40,011 nucleotides of DNA from Pelargonium cotyledonis (taxonomy: Eukaryota > Streptophyta > Magnoliopsida > Geraniales > Geraniaceae). The stretch covers positions 1-40,011 of the forward strand of contig JAYMTA010000117.1 in assembly GCA_036897625.1 (NCBI GenBank), given 5' to 3'. Both the position numbers and the translations under genes were made by a program. The notes beneath the pieces are model-generated. The model was not told the origin of the DNA and did no database searches. It saw nothing but the letters and a program-made list of their open reading frames with translations. Below are positions 1-11,100 of the stretch, piece after piece. Every line of letters begins with the position of its first letter. Position 1 is the first letter of the stretch.

Positions 1-1
1 C

Positions 2-109
2 AGTGCCGCCGCAAGCCACGCCCGGGACAAGAAAAAAGGATCCGACCCGTTGGACGAGTTCTGCAAGGACAATCCCTCCACCGACGAGTGCCGCACCTAC
101 GACGACTGA
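2..109 (+). CDS. CP12: CP12 Calvin-cycle regulator, C-terminal end (partial)
   Basis: This is the last 35 codons of a CP12 protein, cut by the left edge and ending in TGA. The frame reads ...DPLDEFCKDNPSTDECRTYDD, with the C-terminal cysteine pair separated by eight residues and the acidic -YDD end that mark the family. CP12 is a small, largely disordered chloroplast protein. In the dark its oxidised form links glyceraldehyde-3-phosphate dehydrogenase and phosphoribulokinase into an inactive complex, and this C-terminal cysteine loop contacts GAPDH. The transit peptide, the N-terminal cysteine pair and the AWD-VEEL core lie outside the window. The base composition is GC-rich compared with everything downstream, as is common for plant CP12. 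Identification is firm; which paralogue it is cannot be told. Confidence 0.93.
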   Translation, partial: SAAASHARDKKKGSDPLDEFCKDNPSTDECRTYDD

Positions 110-1435
110 GCGGGTCCGGATCCGATTAAGGGCTTGTTTGGGAATACTACTGTAAAATTGTAATGAGTTGTGAGATGGCTCAAAAAAGTTAATTATATTC
201 AGTAAATTCACGTTGAGTTATTTGCATAGTATATTTGATATATATATATATAAAATAAAGAGATGTGAACTGTGCAAATGACTAAAATGGACAAACGGTA
301 ATTTTAAAATAAGTAATTAGAATTTTTTAGAGTCTTAATCGTGAGGTTTTTAAAGCGATCCGCAAACAGCATGAGATTAAGTGATCAACATCTTTAAGTT
401 ATACCACATTCTGATTAACTCTCGTTCAAGCGGAAACGTAGACTATAAGAGCAGCTAAGTCCTCTTACCAGATGCATCTGCATTCCATAGATCTCGAACT
501 CGAGACCTCAAGTTAACTTGAAAAGATCTCTTGTTAATATTAAATTTGAATTTATATGTATTTTGGATGAAAGGCATGAAATTATAACTATTGATGTCAG
601 CTTTTAACCAGTTAACCACCAATGAGCAGGGGAACATGTCAACCCAAATGAAGTATTATGCATGCATTGAAATTATATGTTCAGAAATCTCACATCTACA
701 AGTTTAAATACCTTAAAAATATACTGTAAAACAAGTTGAGTTAACCTACATAAACTTGATTAATGAACTCAAATCTACTTTACCTAAACTTGAAATTTGT
801 TTAATATTTTGATGGGCGGTGTTGATTTGAAGGTCTCCAAAGTCTTTGGAAAAGGAAGAATTTATTGTAACCTCATCCACATTAAAAGACGGCACTCCTA
901 TCCTCACGAGTTGAAAAGGTAAAGTCAACAAAATCTGTGGATTTCAAAACCAAATCAATTGATCAAAGGAAGTCCAGAAGGAAGGTCCATAAATAACCTC
1001 GTTCTTATCATGTTAGAGCTGTCTGTGATATTTCCAATGTTAATGCTTTATTCAACAAATGTTGTAGCAAAGTCAAGATCCGTGTCTACCTATGTTTTTG
1101 CTGTGTCCTATGATAGAGCTTGCACTGTGAGCTCGACCTCGCGACACCTACCCTCACCCAACTTTTGCCCGATTTGATCAACTTTCGAATCAGGTTTAAC
1201 TTGTAAAATTTTGGGGCAGACAACTCTCCTAGAACCTTACCTAATGTTGCAAATGGAAAAAAAAAAACATAGATTCTCTTCCAGACAACCAATGCAAAAA
1301 AACATGTGACTACCAAATGTTGCAAAAACGTGTGAAACATGTACACAAACGTGCAGGCCATACAGATTTGAGAGGTGCAGATAGATATACATGAACGTAA
1401 GCTGAGATAGGAGCTACCCAGTTTCGAGTTTTGAC
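110..1435. other. CP12 3' flank and intergenic AT-rich DNA
   Basis: No gene is seen here. The first few hundred bases should hold the CP12 3' UTR. A short TA microsatellite lies at about 238-252. The stretch at 455-640 looks like an old tRNA-derived repeat and is listed separately. From about 1090 onward the sequence becomes A-rich and vaguely similar to the duplicated bZIP 3' flank that follows. The apparent reading frames are short and carry no recognisable domain. Confidence 0.5.
455..640 (-). repeat. possible degenerate tRNA-derived SINE
   Basis: Read on the minus strand, a tRNA-like A-box-like stretch (GGTGGTTAACTGGTT, near 608-622) is followed about 100 bases later by GGTCTCGAGTTCGAGATC (near 492-509), which resembles a pol III B box (GGTTCGAnTCC). 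Plant SINEs often carry such boxes. I found no target-site duplication or clear 3' tail, and the box spacing is longer than usual, so this is tentative. Confidence 0.3.
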
Positions 1436-2290
1436 ATTTCAACAACAAAAAAAAAATCACCATCCAACACAAAGGACATCAAATTTGGTGGCAAACGAGA
1501 ATTAAAAGACCAACTTTTGATTGTAGAAACCAGAAACATGTCATGTGAACAAGCACAACCCAAAATGGAGAAACCAGAATGACACATAAACTGAGAAATA
1601 CCAATGTCAAGTTTCAGCATCCTACAACAACAAAAAGGCATCAAACTTAATCACAAACAACAGGCCATTTGAACAAGGCACAATCCAAGCTGGAACAAAC
1701 CAGAATGACCCTAACGAGCTTAAGAAGACCATACACAAGACCTAACCAGGAAACCATAAACCCAAAACCCGGTAATTTCAGGAATGTCCATTACATCAAG
1801 CAGCTTTGAATCTAGTACTAGCAATGAAGTATTGAGTTTTGAGTTTCAATGGTTAAATATTCACCATCCAACAACAGAAGACATCAAATTTGAACACAAA
1901 CATGAATCTTTAATGGTAGGAACAAGTCATTTGAAGAAGCATAGCCCAAAATGGACAAACCTGAATAGCACAAACAAGAAACTGAGGAGCACCAATGTCA
2001 ATATGGTATGTGGAGATTGTAGTGACACTCTTGAACAATCCAAATTCAACATCCATCAACTAAAGGCATCAAATTTAATCACAATAAAGTGAATAAACAA
2101 TTAAAAAAAAACCAACTTTATTACTGAAAACAAGTCATTTGAACAAGGAACAATCCAAACTGGAACAACCCAGAATGACTCTAGCAAGAAACTTAAGAAC
2201 ACCATACACAGAAGCTAACCAGGAAATCATAAGGACATTAACTATAACATAAACAGACCTAGTAATGAAACTTGTTTGCAGCAAAGAGAT
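1436..2290 (-). repeat. degenerate tandem copies of bZIP 3' end and 3' flank
   Basis: Two diverged copies of one segment lie in tandem downstream of the bZIP gene. Copy A (about 1436-1812) and copy B (about 1846-2460, running into the real gene) share strings such as CACCATCCAACA, GACATCAAATTTG, CCCAAAATGGA, GGCATCAAA-TTAATCAC, CCAGAATGAC, CTTAAGAA-ACCATACACA and CTAACCAGGAAA. Copy A ends in a remnant of coding sequence: on the minus strand, 1771-1812 reads DSKLLDVMDIPEIT, identical to a stretch of the neighbouring bZIP protein, after which the frame skips part of the C-terminus. It is a partial duplication of the gene's last coding part and trailer, not a second gene. Confidence 0.7.
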
Positions 2291-2297
2291 GGCCTGA

Positions 2298-2828
2298 TCA
2301 GCACTGGAACATGTCAGGAAAATCAATCGATGGAAGCTGCCACGGGTTCATCATATGGTCTGGAATTTCAGGGGAGTCCACGGAATACCCAAAACCCTCC
2401 CCCAAAACCAGCTCAAATCCATCGGTAATTTCAGGAATATCCATCACATCAAGCAGCTTCGAATCATGTGCAATTTCAGGAACGCCCATGGAGTAAACAG
2501 TAGCAGGCTGTTGCTGACGCTGCTTCTTTGAAGCTAGAATTGAGTTCAATGAATCAAGCCTCCTCTCCAATTCCACTTTTTGAGCCATCAGAACCTTGTT
2601 CCTAGCTTCCATCTCCATGACCTTCTTCTCAGCCGCACCAACGAACACCGCATGCTGCTCGTTCTCCTTCTGCAACTGACTAATTTCGGTGGTCAAGGCC
2701 TGCAATTTCTCCTGCTTCTTCATCCTCGATTTCCTAGCAGATTCGCGATTCGAAAGCTTCCTCTTCATCATCTTATCGGCGACAGGCAGAGATCCACCAT
2801 CATACCGTTGAATTGGATTCGGAACCAT
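2298..2828 (-). CDS. bZIP53: Group S1 bZIP transcription factor (bZIP53-like)
   Basis: A single-exon gene of 176 residues. The first ATG in frame is at 2828; the frame stays open upstream but only with non-ATG codons. The basic region contains NRESARKSR at residues 27-35, and leucine-zipper heptads follow at L45, L52, A66, M73, L80, L87 and L94. The C-terminus contains NPWQLP and ends DMFQC, the group S1 signature shared with Arabidopsis bZIP53. S1 factors bind ACGT-type sites in the nucleus, usually as heterodimers with group C bZIPs, and reprogramme amino-acid and seed or energy metabolism. The protein is longer than Arabidopsis bZIP53 (146 residues), mostly because of a C-terminal insertion with three PEI-containing repeats (GVPEIAHD, MDIPEITD, SPEIPD). 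Translation is probably repressed by sucrose through the uORF upstream. Adjacency to CP12 matches Arabidopsis chromosome 3. Orthology to bZIP53 rather than another S1 member is an inference. Confidence 0.92.
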   Translation of the reverse strand: MVPNPIQRYDGGSLPVADKMMKRKLSNRESARKSRMKKQEKLQALTTEISQLQKENEQHAVFVGAAEKKVMEMEARNKVLMAQKVELERRLDSLNSILASKKQRQQQPATVYSMGVPEIAHDSKLLDVMDIPEITDGFELVLGEGFGYSVDSPEIPDHMMNPWQLPSIDFPDMFQC

Positions 2829-2932
2829 TTTGAATTGACACGGAATTTCAAAAAAACAAACGGTAAAAAAAAACACGAATTTAACTTGATCTGATAACGC
2901 AAAAATCAAATCTGAAAGAGCTTTGATTTAGT

Positions 2933-3013
2933 TCACGAGAAATCGTAGAACCAGTACAGAAAAACAACGGAAAATGAGTGCACAACGTGAAATCGGCGCA
3001 TGGCAAATATCAT
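2933..3013 (-). CDS. Sucrose-control uORF of the S1 bZIP leader
   Basis: A 26-codon upstream ORF in the bZIP leader, too short for ordinary gene finders. It starts MIFAMRR and ends SFSVVFLYWFYDFS then TGA. This matches the conserved SC-peptide uORF of group S1 bZIPs (Arabidopsis bZIP11 type, ending SFSVVFLYWFYVFS). The nascent peptide stalls the ribosome when sucrose is high and so represses the main ORF. The stop lies 104 bases before the main ATG. The only visible change in the conserved core is D for V three residues from the end. A second in-frame ATG at codon 5 could serve as an alternative start. Confidence 0.93.
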   Translation of the reverse strand: MIFAMRRFHVVHSFSVVFLYWFYDFS

Positions 3014-3030
3014 ATAAACGTTTCACCCAT
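3010..3030 (-). CDS. Minimal 6-codon uORF overlapping the SC uORF
   Basis: The first ATG of the bZIP leader opens a 6-codon frame (MGETFI, then TGA). Its stop overlaps the start of the sucrose-control uORF in an ATGA arrangement. No other ATG is present between here and the putative TATA box, so this is the first start a scanning ribosome meets. It may tune initiation at the SC uORF. The peptide itself is probably irrelevant. Confidence 0.55.
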   Translation of the reverse strand: MGETFI

Positions 3031-3093
3031 CCGATCGGATTGCCTACCAACAACGCACCAAAAGCACTCAGGAATCAAATCAAATCGAGAGAA

Positions 3094-3216
3094 AGCTGAA
3101 TTTGGGGGAAATTGGGGAAATCAAACCCTAGATCTGAATTAGAAGCGTCGAAATCAGAACGATAGAGCTGAAATTGGGGGAAATTAGGGAAATGAAACCC
3201 TAGATCTAAACCAGAA
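3094..3216 (-). repeat. 72-bp tandem duplication in the bZIP leader
   Basis: Two copies of a roughly 50-base block (AGCTGAA-TTGGGGGAAATT-GGGAAAT-AAACCCTAGATCT...), starting at 3094 and 3166, with only a few differences. It lies in the predicted 5' leader upstream of both uORFs and adds no ATG. Confidence 0.75.
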
Positions 3217-3340
3217 ACGAAGAGAAAGAAAGAGAGAAAGTACGAGAAAACGCGAGAAAATCGAAAACAACTTAGCTGAGACCAAAGAGGCGCGGCTCTG
3301 TAAGAATGCGAAAGAAGGTTTTGAGAGGAAGAGGAGGGTC

Positions 3341-3350
3341 CTATTTATGG
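3341..3350 (-). promoter_or_regulatory. TATA box of the bZIP gene
   Basis: CCATAAATAG on the minus strand lies about 330 bases upstream of the first uORF ATG and about 510 upstream of the main ATG. This predicts transcription starting near 3310 and a leader of about 480 bases, in line with the long leaders of S1 bZIP genes. Confidence 0.55.
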
Positions 3351-4085
3351 AGGAAGTGGCGTGCGAAGCTGAACGCTGATTGGCTGGAGGAGATTATTAT
3401 TATTTTTTTTGAATTAATTTAATTGGAGAGTGGTGGCGGTGTCACTGCTTCGCAGCTGTCTGTACGCGCTGTATCTGATGCGTTAAAGGCACGGATAAGG
3501 AGATTATATAATGATTTAATTTTAGCTTTGCTTGGTCAATTTTGTAATTTAGGATAAATATTCTATGAAATATTCTATTTTTTTTCTAATTCTTAATACA
3601 ATTATTTAAGGTAACTTTTTGAATTCAAATTCTTATTAGCAAAAATTTATGGGAGATATTTTGATGATGTTTTAGTGGTTTTTGTGTGAAAAAATAGTTT
3701 GGAGAGGTATTTAGGACACACTCAAAATACTAATAAGATTCTTAAAACATTAACTTAGTAGATTTTTAGGATTAAAGATCAAGAAGTCATATTTTTCTAC
3801 AAGATTGAATTGTGGTAGTCTATGGGCTTACTAAGACTGACTGGAGGAAGAAGGGCCGGAACCAAACTAATCATACTCTCATATGACGTAGACATCATAA
3901 AAAAACAGTCGGTCCACATTACATGTCAAGCCCACATGACAAACCACATCAGTTATGAATTAGAAAAATACTCATACGGATAACGTGACAAATATTTTAA
4001 AACTATACTTTTAGTAAATAGGTAAACCAGAAATTGTATAAATACCCTACTATCATTAGTGTGTGGGTACACATTAATTAATAAT
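3351..4085. other. bZIP upstream region and intergenic DNA
   Basis: AT-rich sequence between the bZIP promoter and the MITE. The first 150 bases are relatively GC-rich and probably contain bZIP promoter elements. No coding frame, RNA gene or repeat was recognised. Confidence 0.5.
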
Positions 4086-4087
4086 TA

Positions 4088-4340
4088 CACTCTTCGTCCC
4101 AAAATGAGTGTTCTGTTTGTCTAAATTTTTTGTCCCAAAATGAGTGTTATGTTTTTATTTTTAGGCTATTATATTATTGTGTTTCCCATATTACCCTTAT
4201 CACTTATGCACATGAACAAATTTGCACATAGGGTGTAAGTGGGAAAGTGAGGGTAATATTGAAAACACACTAACTTATCTTATAATTCTTAATTTTTACA
4301 AAAAAATAAAAACAAGACACTCATTTTAGGACAAATAGAG
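4088..4340. mobile_element. Stowaway-like MITE (Tc1/mariner type)
   Basis: A 253-base element flanked by TA on both sides (4086-4087 and 4341-4342). The left end reads CACTCTTCGTCCCAAAATG and the reverse complement of the right end reads CTCTATTTGTCCTAAAATG, so the two terminal inverted repeats match over about 25 bases. They resemble the CTCCCTCCGTCC ends of plant Stowaway elements. The left repeat core is repeated once more internally near 4130 (TGTCCCAAAATGAGTGTTATG). There is no coding capacity. The element lies between the bZIP and VPS51 genes, which are divergently transcribed. Confidence 0.75.
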
Positions 4341-4342
4341 TA

Positions 4343-5194
4343 TATTTTTTTGAGTTTCAAACATTAAAGGTGTTGTAACGTAAACAAAAGAGTTTTTGCA
4401 TAAATGTTTTTCATGTGTTGCATATCAGGCACAAGAGTAGACAAAGATACGATTGGACCAAAGCTAAGTAATTGGTGTTCTACATCGAACAGTTCTACTA
4501 TTCGTTGCAACACAAACTAGATCAATATGACTACATTATAAGAAATGAAGTCATATACGTATATGTTACTTTGTTTTGCATGTCAAGTAGAATTGTAAGC
4601 AAAAAGTGCAAACGTATGCTAGATCATATCGCGATATAAAATAATTAAATGGTACATGAATGAATATAAATTTAAAATTTACTCGTTTTGCTCATTAGAT
4701 ACAGTAAAAATAGAGAGAGCATACGAGGGCTCGGTTGAACTGGAGCTAAGAAGTTGGGTCAGACAATCCTCCCGCGGTCGTAGATCTAGATGACCAAACT
4801 CGACATAAACGTACTTATTTTTAAATTTTATCTACTGCTTGTTTAGAAAACAAAAGCAGAAACAAAAGTAATGATGATGTTGTATAGTATGGGGAAATGA
4901 AAAACATTTTTTGGAAAATGTGGTCGAACCGAAATAATTGTCTCATATTTGGACCGGTTGGATCCAATAATTCGGGTCGGTCTTTGCACCGAACACCCGT
5001 ACTGATTAGCAACTAAACCAACCCGTCTTCTTCAAGGTGCTACGAGCTAATCCATGTTCGTGTTGCTTCCGAATCTGTAAATTTACTGTTCTCACGCTCG
5101 CAATTCTTCGATCCAGCATCTACAATCTGATTCGAATTCGAAATCAAATTCTGCAGAGATTGTTGTAGGGAATTGGGACTGCGAGGTGAGAAAA
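4343..5194. other. VPS51 upstream region
   Basis: No gene is seen. The last 150-200 bases should hold the VPS51 promoter and 5' leader. No clear TATA box or known motif was picked out. Short GC-rich patches near 4730-4790 and 4950-5030 look like unclassifiable old repeats. Confidence 0.45.
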
Positions 5195-8100
5195 ATGGCG
5201 GTAGACGATGTTCCGATGGACGAGAAGGCGAAGAGAATGAGAGATCTGCTATCAAGCTTCTACTCTCCAGATCCTTCAATGTCATCCAACACTTCTTCCA
5301 AGTACGCAACTCTGGACACCATCGATTCCAGCTCATTCGATCCCGATCAGTACATGAGCCTCCTGGTACGACTCTTCTCCAATGCCCCAATATGATTTGG
5401 CTTGAAAAGACAATCTGTATGTTATTGAAGTTGCATTCATGGATTTTGTTATAAGATTTGGAACTGAGTTGGAGATTGTAGGTGAACTGTTATGTTTTCT
5501 GCCAAAATTGTTAAATTTTGCAGTTCTAAACCATCAAATTTTGAACCTGCACATAAAATTCCTTTAAGATTCTACACATACTGTCTAGAAATATTCATAT
5601 CTGTGCATTAAGATTTATCTTAGCTTCTCATAAATGAACTAGCCACTGCCTTGTTGAGCCCAATCCTATATGCAGCAGTGTTCAGAAAACTAGTTCCTCT
5701 CCCTAAGCAATTTAGGAGGTACATTTATGGATTTTGTTGTAAGTTTTAGAACTTGGTTGGACATTGTAGGGGGAATTGTTAAGTTTTCTGCCATATTTGT
5801 TAAAATTTGCTGCTCTGAACTTCTGAACCATAAAATCTTGAACCTGCACATAAAATTCCTTTCAGACTTTACTCATATTGACTAGAAATGATTCATCTTT
5901 GTGCAGTAGGCTTGCTTTAAGCAGCTCATAAATAAGCTAGGCATTGCCCTTTTGAATATATTCAGTGGTGTTTTTCTCAGAAAACTAGTTTCTCTCCATA
6001 AGCAAATTGGGTTTACGAATTTGGAAAGAAAAGAAGCTTAGAACATTCACGCGAGAGTAATCTCAGTGAAAACTTACCTCTACCTATTTTCATCTTCAAC
6101 TAGTGAAATTATTATCTCTGTCTCTCCCTTTCTCCTTATTATTGCTATTGGAAACAAACCAAATCAATCTTAATTGATAGTATCCTTAAAATATGGCTTG
6201 TCAAAGTCAGAGCCTTGTCTCACCATTGTTCGTTTTTTTTCTTCATATTCTGAAATTTTGGGGTTCACTTAAAACTATGTTACAATTTGCTTACTAGTTT
6301 TGGCTTGGAACCCGGATCAGAACATCTGGACATTTACACATTCCTGTAATGTGCAGGTCCAGAAGTCAAATTTAGAAGGTCTGCTGCAGAGACATGTTGA
6401 GATGGCAGCGGAGATTAAGAACCTTGACACTGACTTGCAAATGTTAGTCTATGAAAATTACAACAAGTTTATCAGTGCCACAGATACGATTAAAAGGTAA
6501 TTATTTTTCAGTTAACAGTGGTTGACAAACAATCATCAACAACGCAAACCCAAAAAAATTTCTTTGGCTTGTAATGAATGGTTTTCAGATGCATACAAAA
6601 ACATCTTGATTGAGTCGTTACATCCCACTCCTGCATATAACATTGAACCCCAACACCTAGTCAGGTATCCGGTCGTTTATTTGTGGACTAAACTTAGACC
6701 TCTCAGGTGGAAGATTGTATTGTGAACCCGCTGACTTACCATGGGGGCATGTGCAATCATTTTGTTTTCTGGTAAATTTAGGAAGAGGAAAGAACAATAA
6801 CTGTTTTTGGTCGCTTCTCTACTAGATTTATTTTTGATCTGTTTTTGGGCTTGGATCTCCTGGCAGTCAGAAATACTAATTTTTATCCGATTGTTGGATC
6901 TAGTGAGTTCTGAATTGATGATTCTGGCATGCATTTTGTGATCAATATGTTAAGAACTCTAAGAGGGTCAATTTCAATATATGTTTTCCTTTTACAGGAT
7001 GAAAAGTAATATTATGGGCATGGAAGCAAATATGGAGCAACTCCTTGCGAAGGTGCCTATGCACAATTTCATTATAACTTTATTGTATTAGTGGTTTTTA
7101 TGGCTGGGGAAAACATATAGTTATAGGAGTCTTTGTAAGAGTCATGTTCACTTTCATCCATCCTTGCAGATAATTTCCGTTCAGTCTAGAAGTGACGGGG
7201 TCAATAATTCTCTTTTTGAAAAGAGAGAACATGTAGAGAAACTGCATCGCACAAGGAACCTTCTGCGTAAAGTTCAGGTATATAATCTGTGTTTGTTACT
7301 ATATCTGCAGTGTGTATATCACTTTAGTAGAGATAGAAATGCCTCCATCATGTGTCCTTAGGATGTGCAGTTTTACACACCGCAAGCATCAATTGAAACT
7401 GCCAGGTCACCAAGTTAGTCAGTTACCTTTAACTACTGCTGTTTAATTCATTTCGCTACGGACTTCAAGTTTAATACTTTATCATATGAATAATAAATGG
7501 TTAAAATAAGGGCATGTAAAATTTGAAATGGATTTTACATTTTTATTTTCCAGTTATAATAGATATTATATTACAATGCAATTTTGCTCAAATATAGTTG
7601 TTATTCAGTAAATTAATTGTACTACATGTCCAATACTTTTTATGAATGGTTGGTTTTTAGTCACTTCGTGAATTACACATATTTCATCATCTGTGTAAAA
7701 GTGCAGTTCATATATGATCTACCCACTAGACTTGGAAAATGCATCAAGAATGAAGCATATGCTGATGCAGTCAAATATTATACTGGAGCAATGCCAATCT
7801 TAAAGGTAATTCTGTTTACATCTGATCTGTTATTGTCTGGCTGAATCTTTCTGCTAATCTCATTTTTCATGTGGATTTCCAGCTATGGATTTATTTGTTA
7901 TGTTGAATCCCATTCATGGAAGTAAAATGTTTGTACATTCTTCTTTTCCTAGGCATATGGAGACTCTTCATTCCAGGACTGTAAGCGAGCATCTGAAGAA
8001 GCAGTAGCTACAATCCTGAAGATTTTGCAGGTTTACTCTCTTTATTTTTTTCTCTGATCACTCTCTCTCTCTCTCTGGTGAACATTTTTGCATTTGTCTT

Positions 8101-11100
8101 GTTCCTTGTAATTGAGTGATATGACACATCAAAGTTTCTAGTGCAAGACAATGGGGATGGGATCCCCTTTAGTTCAATCCACAAAACAATTATAACTTAT
8201 CAGCCTATTGAAATATGGGCCTATTAGTTACGGATCTTATATCATTGCTAGACATTTTATAGAAAATGGATTCTTGAGATCATAAAATAGTATTAAAAGC
8301 GCTGTATTATAAGTTTATGACTTGTCAGCCTATTGATATTTGTCCTGATTCATTGGGTTAGAATGATCATAAAATAGTATTAAAAGCGCTGTATGAAATA
8401 TTGCAATAATGTAGTACGGTGGCTAGCCTGTTGTCATTCACTTATGATATTGCTATCCATAAACTTCTCTCATGCACTACCCATCAATTTCTTTCCAGGA
8501 AAAGTTATTTTCAGACACTGAATCCATACAAGCAAGAGCTGAGGCTGCAATGCTTCTTAAGCAGTTGGATTTCCCGGTTTGTAGTTTACCATTTTTTTTT
8601 TCTGGTGCATATTACTTTGTTAGTTGTTCATCACAGAAAGGAAATAATTTAATGTATCATGTGCACCATAAATGTGGGATTATCTTTGTTTCAACTTATG
8701 TTCTTCTTTACTCACGTATATATATCTCTCACCATGTGCATGCATGCCACTGAATGTCTTGCAATACATATTTTCCATAATTTGGCAGGTGGATAGCTTG
8801 AAGGAAAGGCTTCTAGAAAAGTTAGAACAGTTTCTTGCAAGCCTTGAGCTCAAATCTGGAGAAATGAGCAATGCTTCAATAGATTCTGATCCTTCTGTCA
8901 ACGTTTCTGACTTGCACTCTTCAACTGCTCACGATGTATGTGCAAATAAATTAGTTTGTTTTGTTTATTTTCTTATCTAGTAGTGCATAGAAAATGGTAC
9001 AACTTAGGCATCTATTGCAAAATCCTGAGTATACACCATAGTTCCAATATTCAATTGAAATCCATAGCTCTGATATTCAATTTTGCTTTGCTTCCAAATG
9101 GATTGTTTGAAGTAAATCTCATCATATTACTAAATCTCGGTAAATCATAATCTGTCTAATTTACTATTTTTGTTGGATGCCCTACACTTTGTAAATGTGA
9201 AACTAATTTATCTCACATGGAAATGATATTCTAAAACTGGAAAACTTATTTTGCCACTTATAGTCAGCAAGCATGGCTAGTTACTTTTACAATTCTTTTC
9301 TTCTTCAAATCAGAGTCACAGAGAAATTATTCGTGAAGAGGATTAGAGATGGCAGTTAATTGTGGCTGTTTACTTGAATTGATAACATTGTTTTTAACAG
9401 TTTTTGGCTATCACTTTTCGGCTTATTATTTATAATAAAATGTTGCTGCCTCAGTGTCATCATGTGGTTTCTACTTTCTTGCTACATAGGATTTATTTTC
9501 ACATGATAATCTTTCTTTCATAGTAAATGTTTCTGATCTCAGGCTTCTATTCATGAGTTTGCGGAGGCTGTTCGTGCATATAGAGTAATATTTCCTGATT
9601 CAGAAACGCAACTAATCAAACTTGCACATGACTTGGTTACAAAGTATGGGAGTACCTTCAGCATTTCAATTTTGATTACAGTAGTTAATAGTAATTTCTT
9701 CTCGATTGAATTAATTAAAATCATGGTAAGCTTTTACTCATGAAATGTCGTTGTTTACTACTTTAGGCACTTTGAAACCACTCATCAGTACATAAAGAAG
9801 CAAATTCGTTCCGGAGATCTACTGGCCATTCTTCGTAAGTACTACAAATCAGCAGTCACTTCATTTTTTGAATTTAACTACTTAAGTTCTCTCAATGCAA
9901 CTTTCATCCATCCATTAAATTATTTCCCCCTTTCCTTTTTTAAATTATCTAATTAATATTATTGAACACAAGGAGTACACATCAGTATCAACTGTCCAAG
10001 TGCATGTAAGCATTAGATAATACCAAAATAAAATAAATAGTGAAAGTAATTTAATCTGAGTATGAGTATCTCTAGGCCAAAGATGTGTCATTATGATCTC
10101 ACACACACATCTGAAAGCCCTTGGAGACAGATGACTAGTTGGTTTTTGTTCTTAAAATTAATTTTCTTGTAGCTTTGCAAAAAGTTTCTTCATATAATCT
10201 TGGGATAATTTGTCGTATTCTGGTCTTTTCTCTCCCTGCCATGTAAATGCGGTCTCTTGTGATGTTTGATCAATGTGAATGTTCTTGTAGGAGTTATTTG
10301 GAGACATGTGCTACTTATGGAAGAAGTGTTGCCTGAGGCTGCCCTCCCAGATCATTGTCTAGAGGTCCTTTTTCTCCTTTTCCTGCTGCATTTATTTGGT
10401 TGCTAGTTGATGATCTCATTTTTTCTTTTCCCAATTCTAATTAGTTATAGTCATCATTTCCTCTTTTCTCCAAGCTATCATTCAGTTCCTGCCGAAGAAT
10501 GTATTTTCATAATTTCATATACTGATTAACCCTTTGTGATTTCAGGCTGCACGGATATCTCTCAAAGAACATGTTGTCAGTACATTTTCTCGTCTTTTGC
10601 ATGATATCTCAGGTTATTCATGCTGTTACAATCTCAGTAGTTTGGTATTACTGAAATAACAGGATTAGGTATGAAGTAATTGAAGAGCAGCAACCAGAGT
10701 CCAGCTTATTAGTTTTACTTAGGATTGGTAATTTATTAGTAGAATGTTCCCAAATGAGAAACTCTTATGTGGTATATACTATAATAAAAACATTATCACT
10801 GGAAGGCTTTCTAAGGAGTTAATTATATCTAATAAAAGAAACTTGGGTGCTTTTACAATAATAAATGGTCCTAAATTTAAATATATGTTTGTATGATTTT
10901 ATTATTATCCTTATATAGACTCAGAAGCCTCAAATACGTGCTTTTGAAACTACAGACGCCATAACGAAAGCTCAAAGTAAACAGGAAGGAGTAGAAGAAT
11001 ATTCTTTGGCGGTTGCATTGGATGCCAGCAAAACTGCAGTGCTTCAAGGCAGCATGGATGTCTTATTGGTAACATATTACGTGCCTTGAAAATTTTAACC

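Noticed and set aside
120..300. A possible MITE starting at AGGGCTTGTTTGGGAAT in the CP12 3' flank
   Set aside because: The left motif resembles a common plant MITE end, but no inverted partner or target duplication was found downstream.
1086..1644. Overlapping minus-strand reading frames of 76 and 128 codons downstream of the bZIP gene
   Set aside because: Composition is typical of non-coding AT-rich DNA, no domain is recognisable, and the second frame falls in the duplicated bZIP 3' flank.
2829..2909. N-terminal extension of the bZIP protein up to 2909
   Set aside because: The frame is open but begins at TTG, not ATG; the hydrophobic extension is translated leader, and the first ATG is at 2828.
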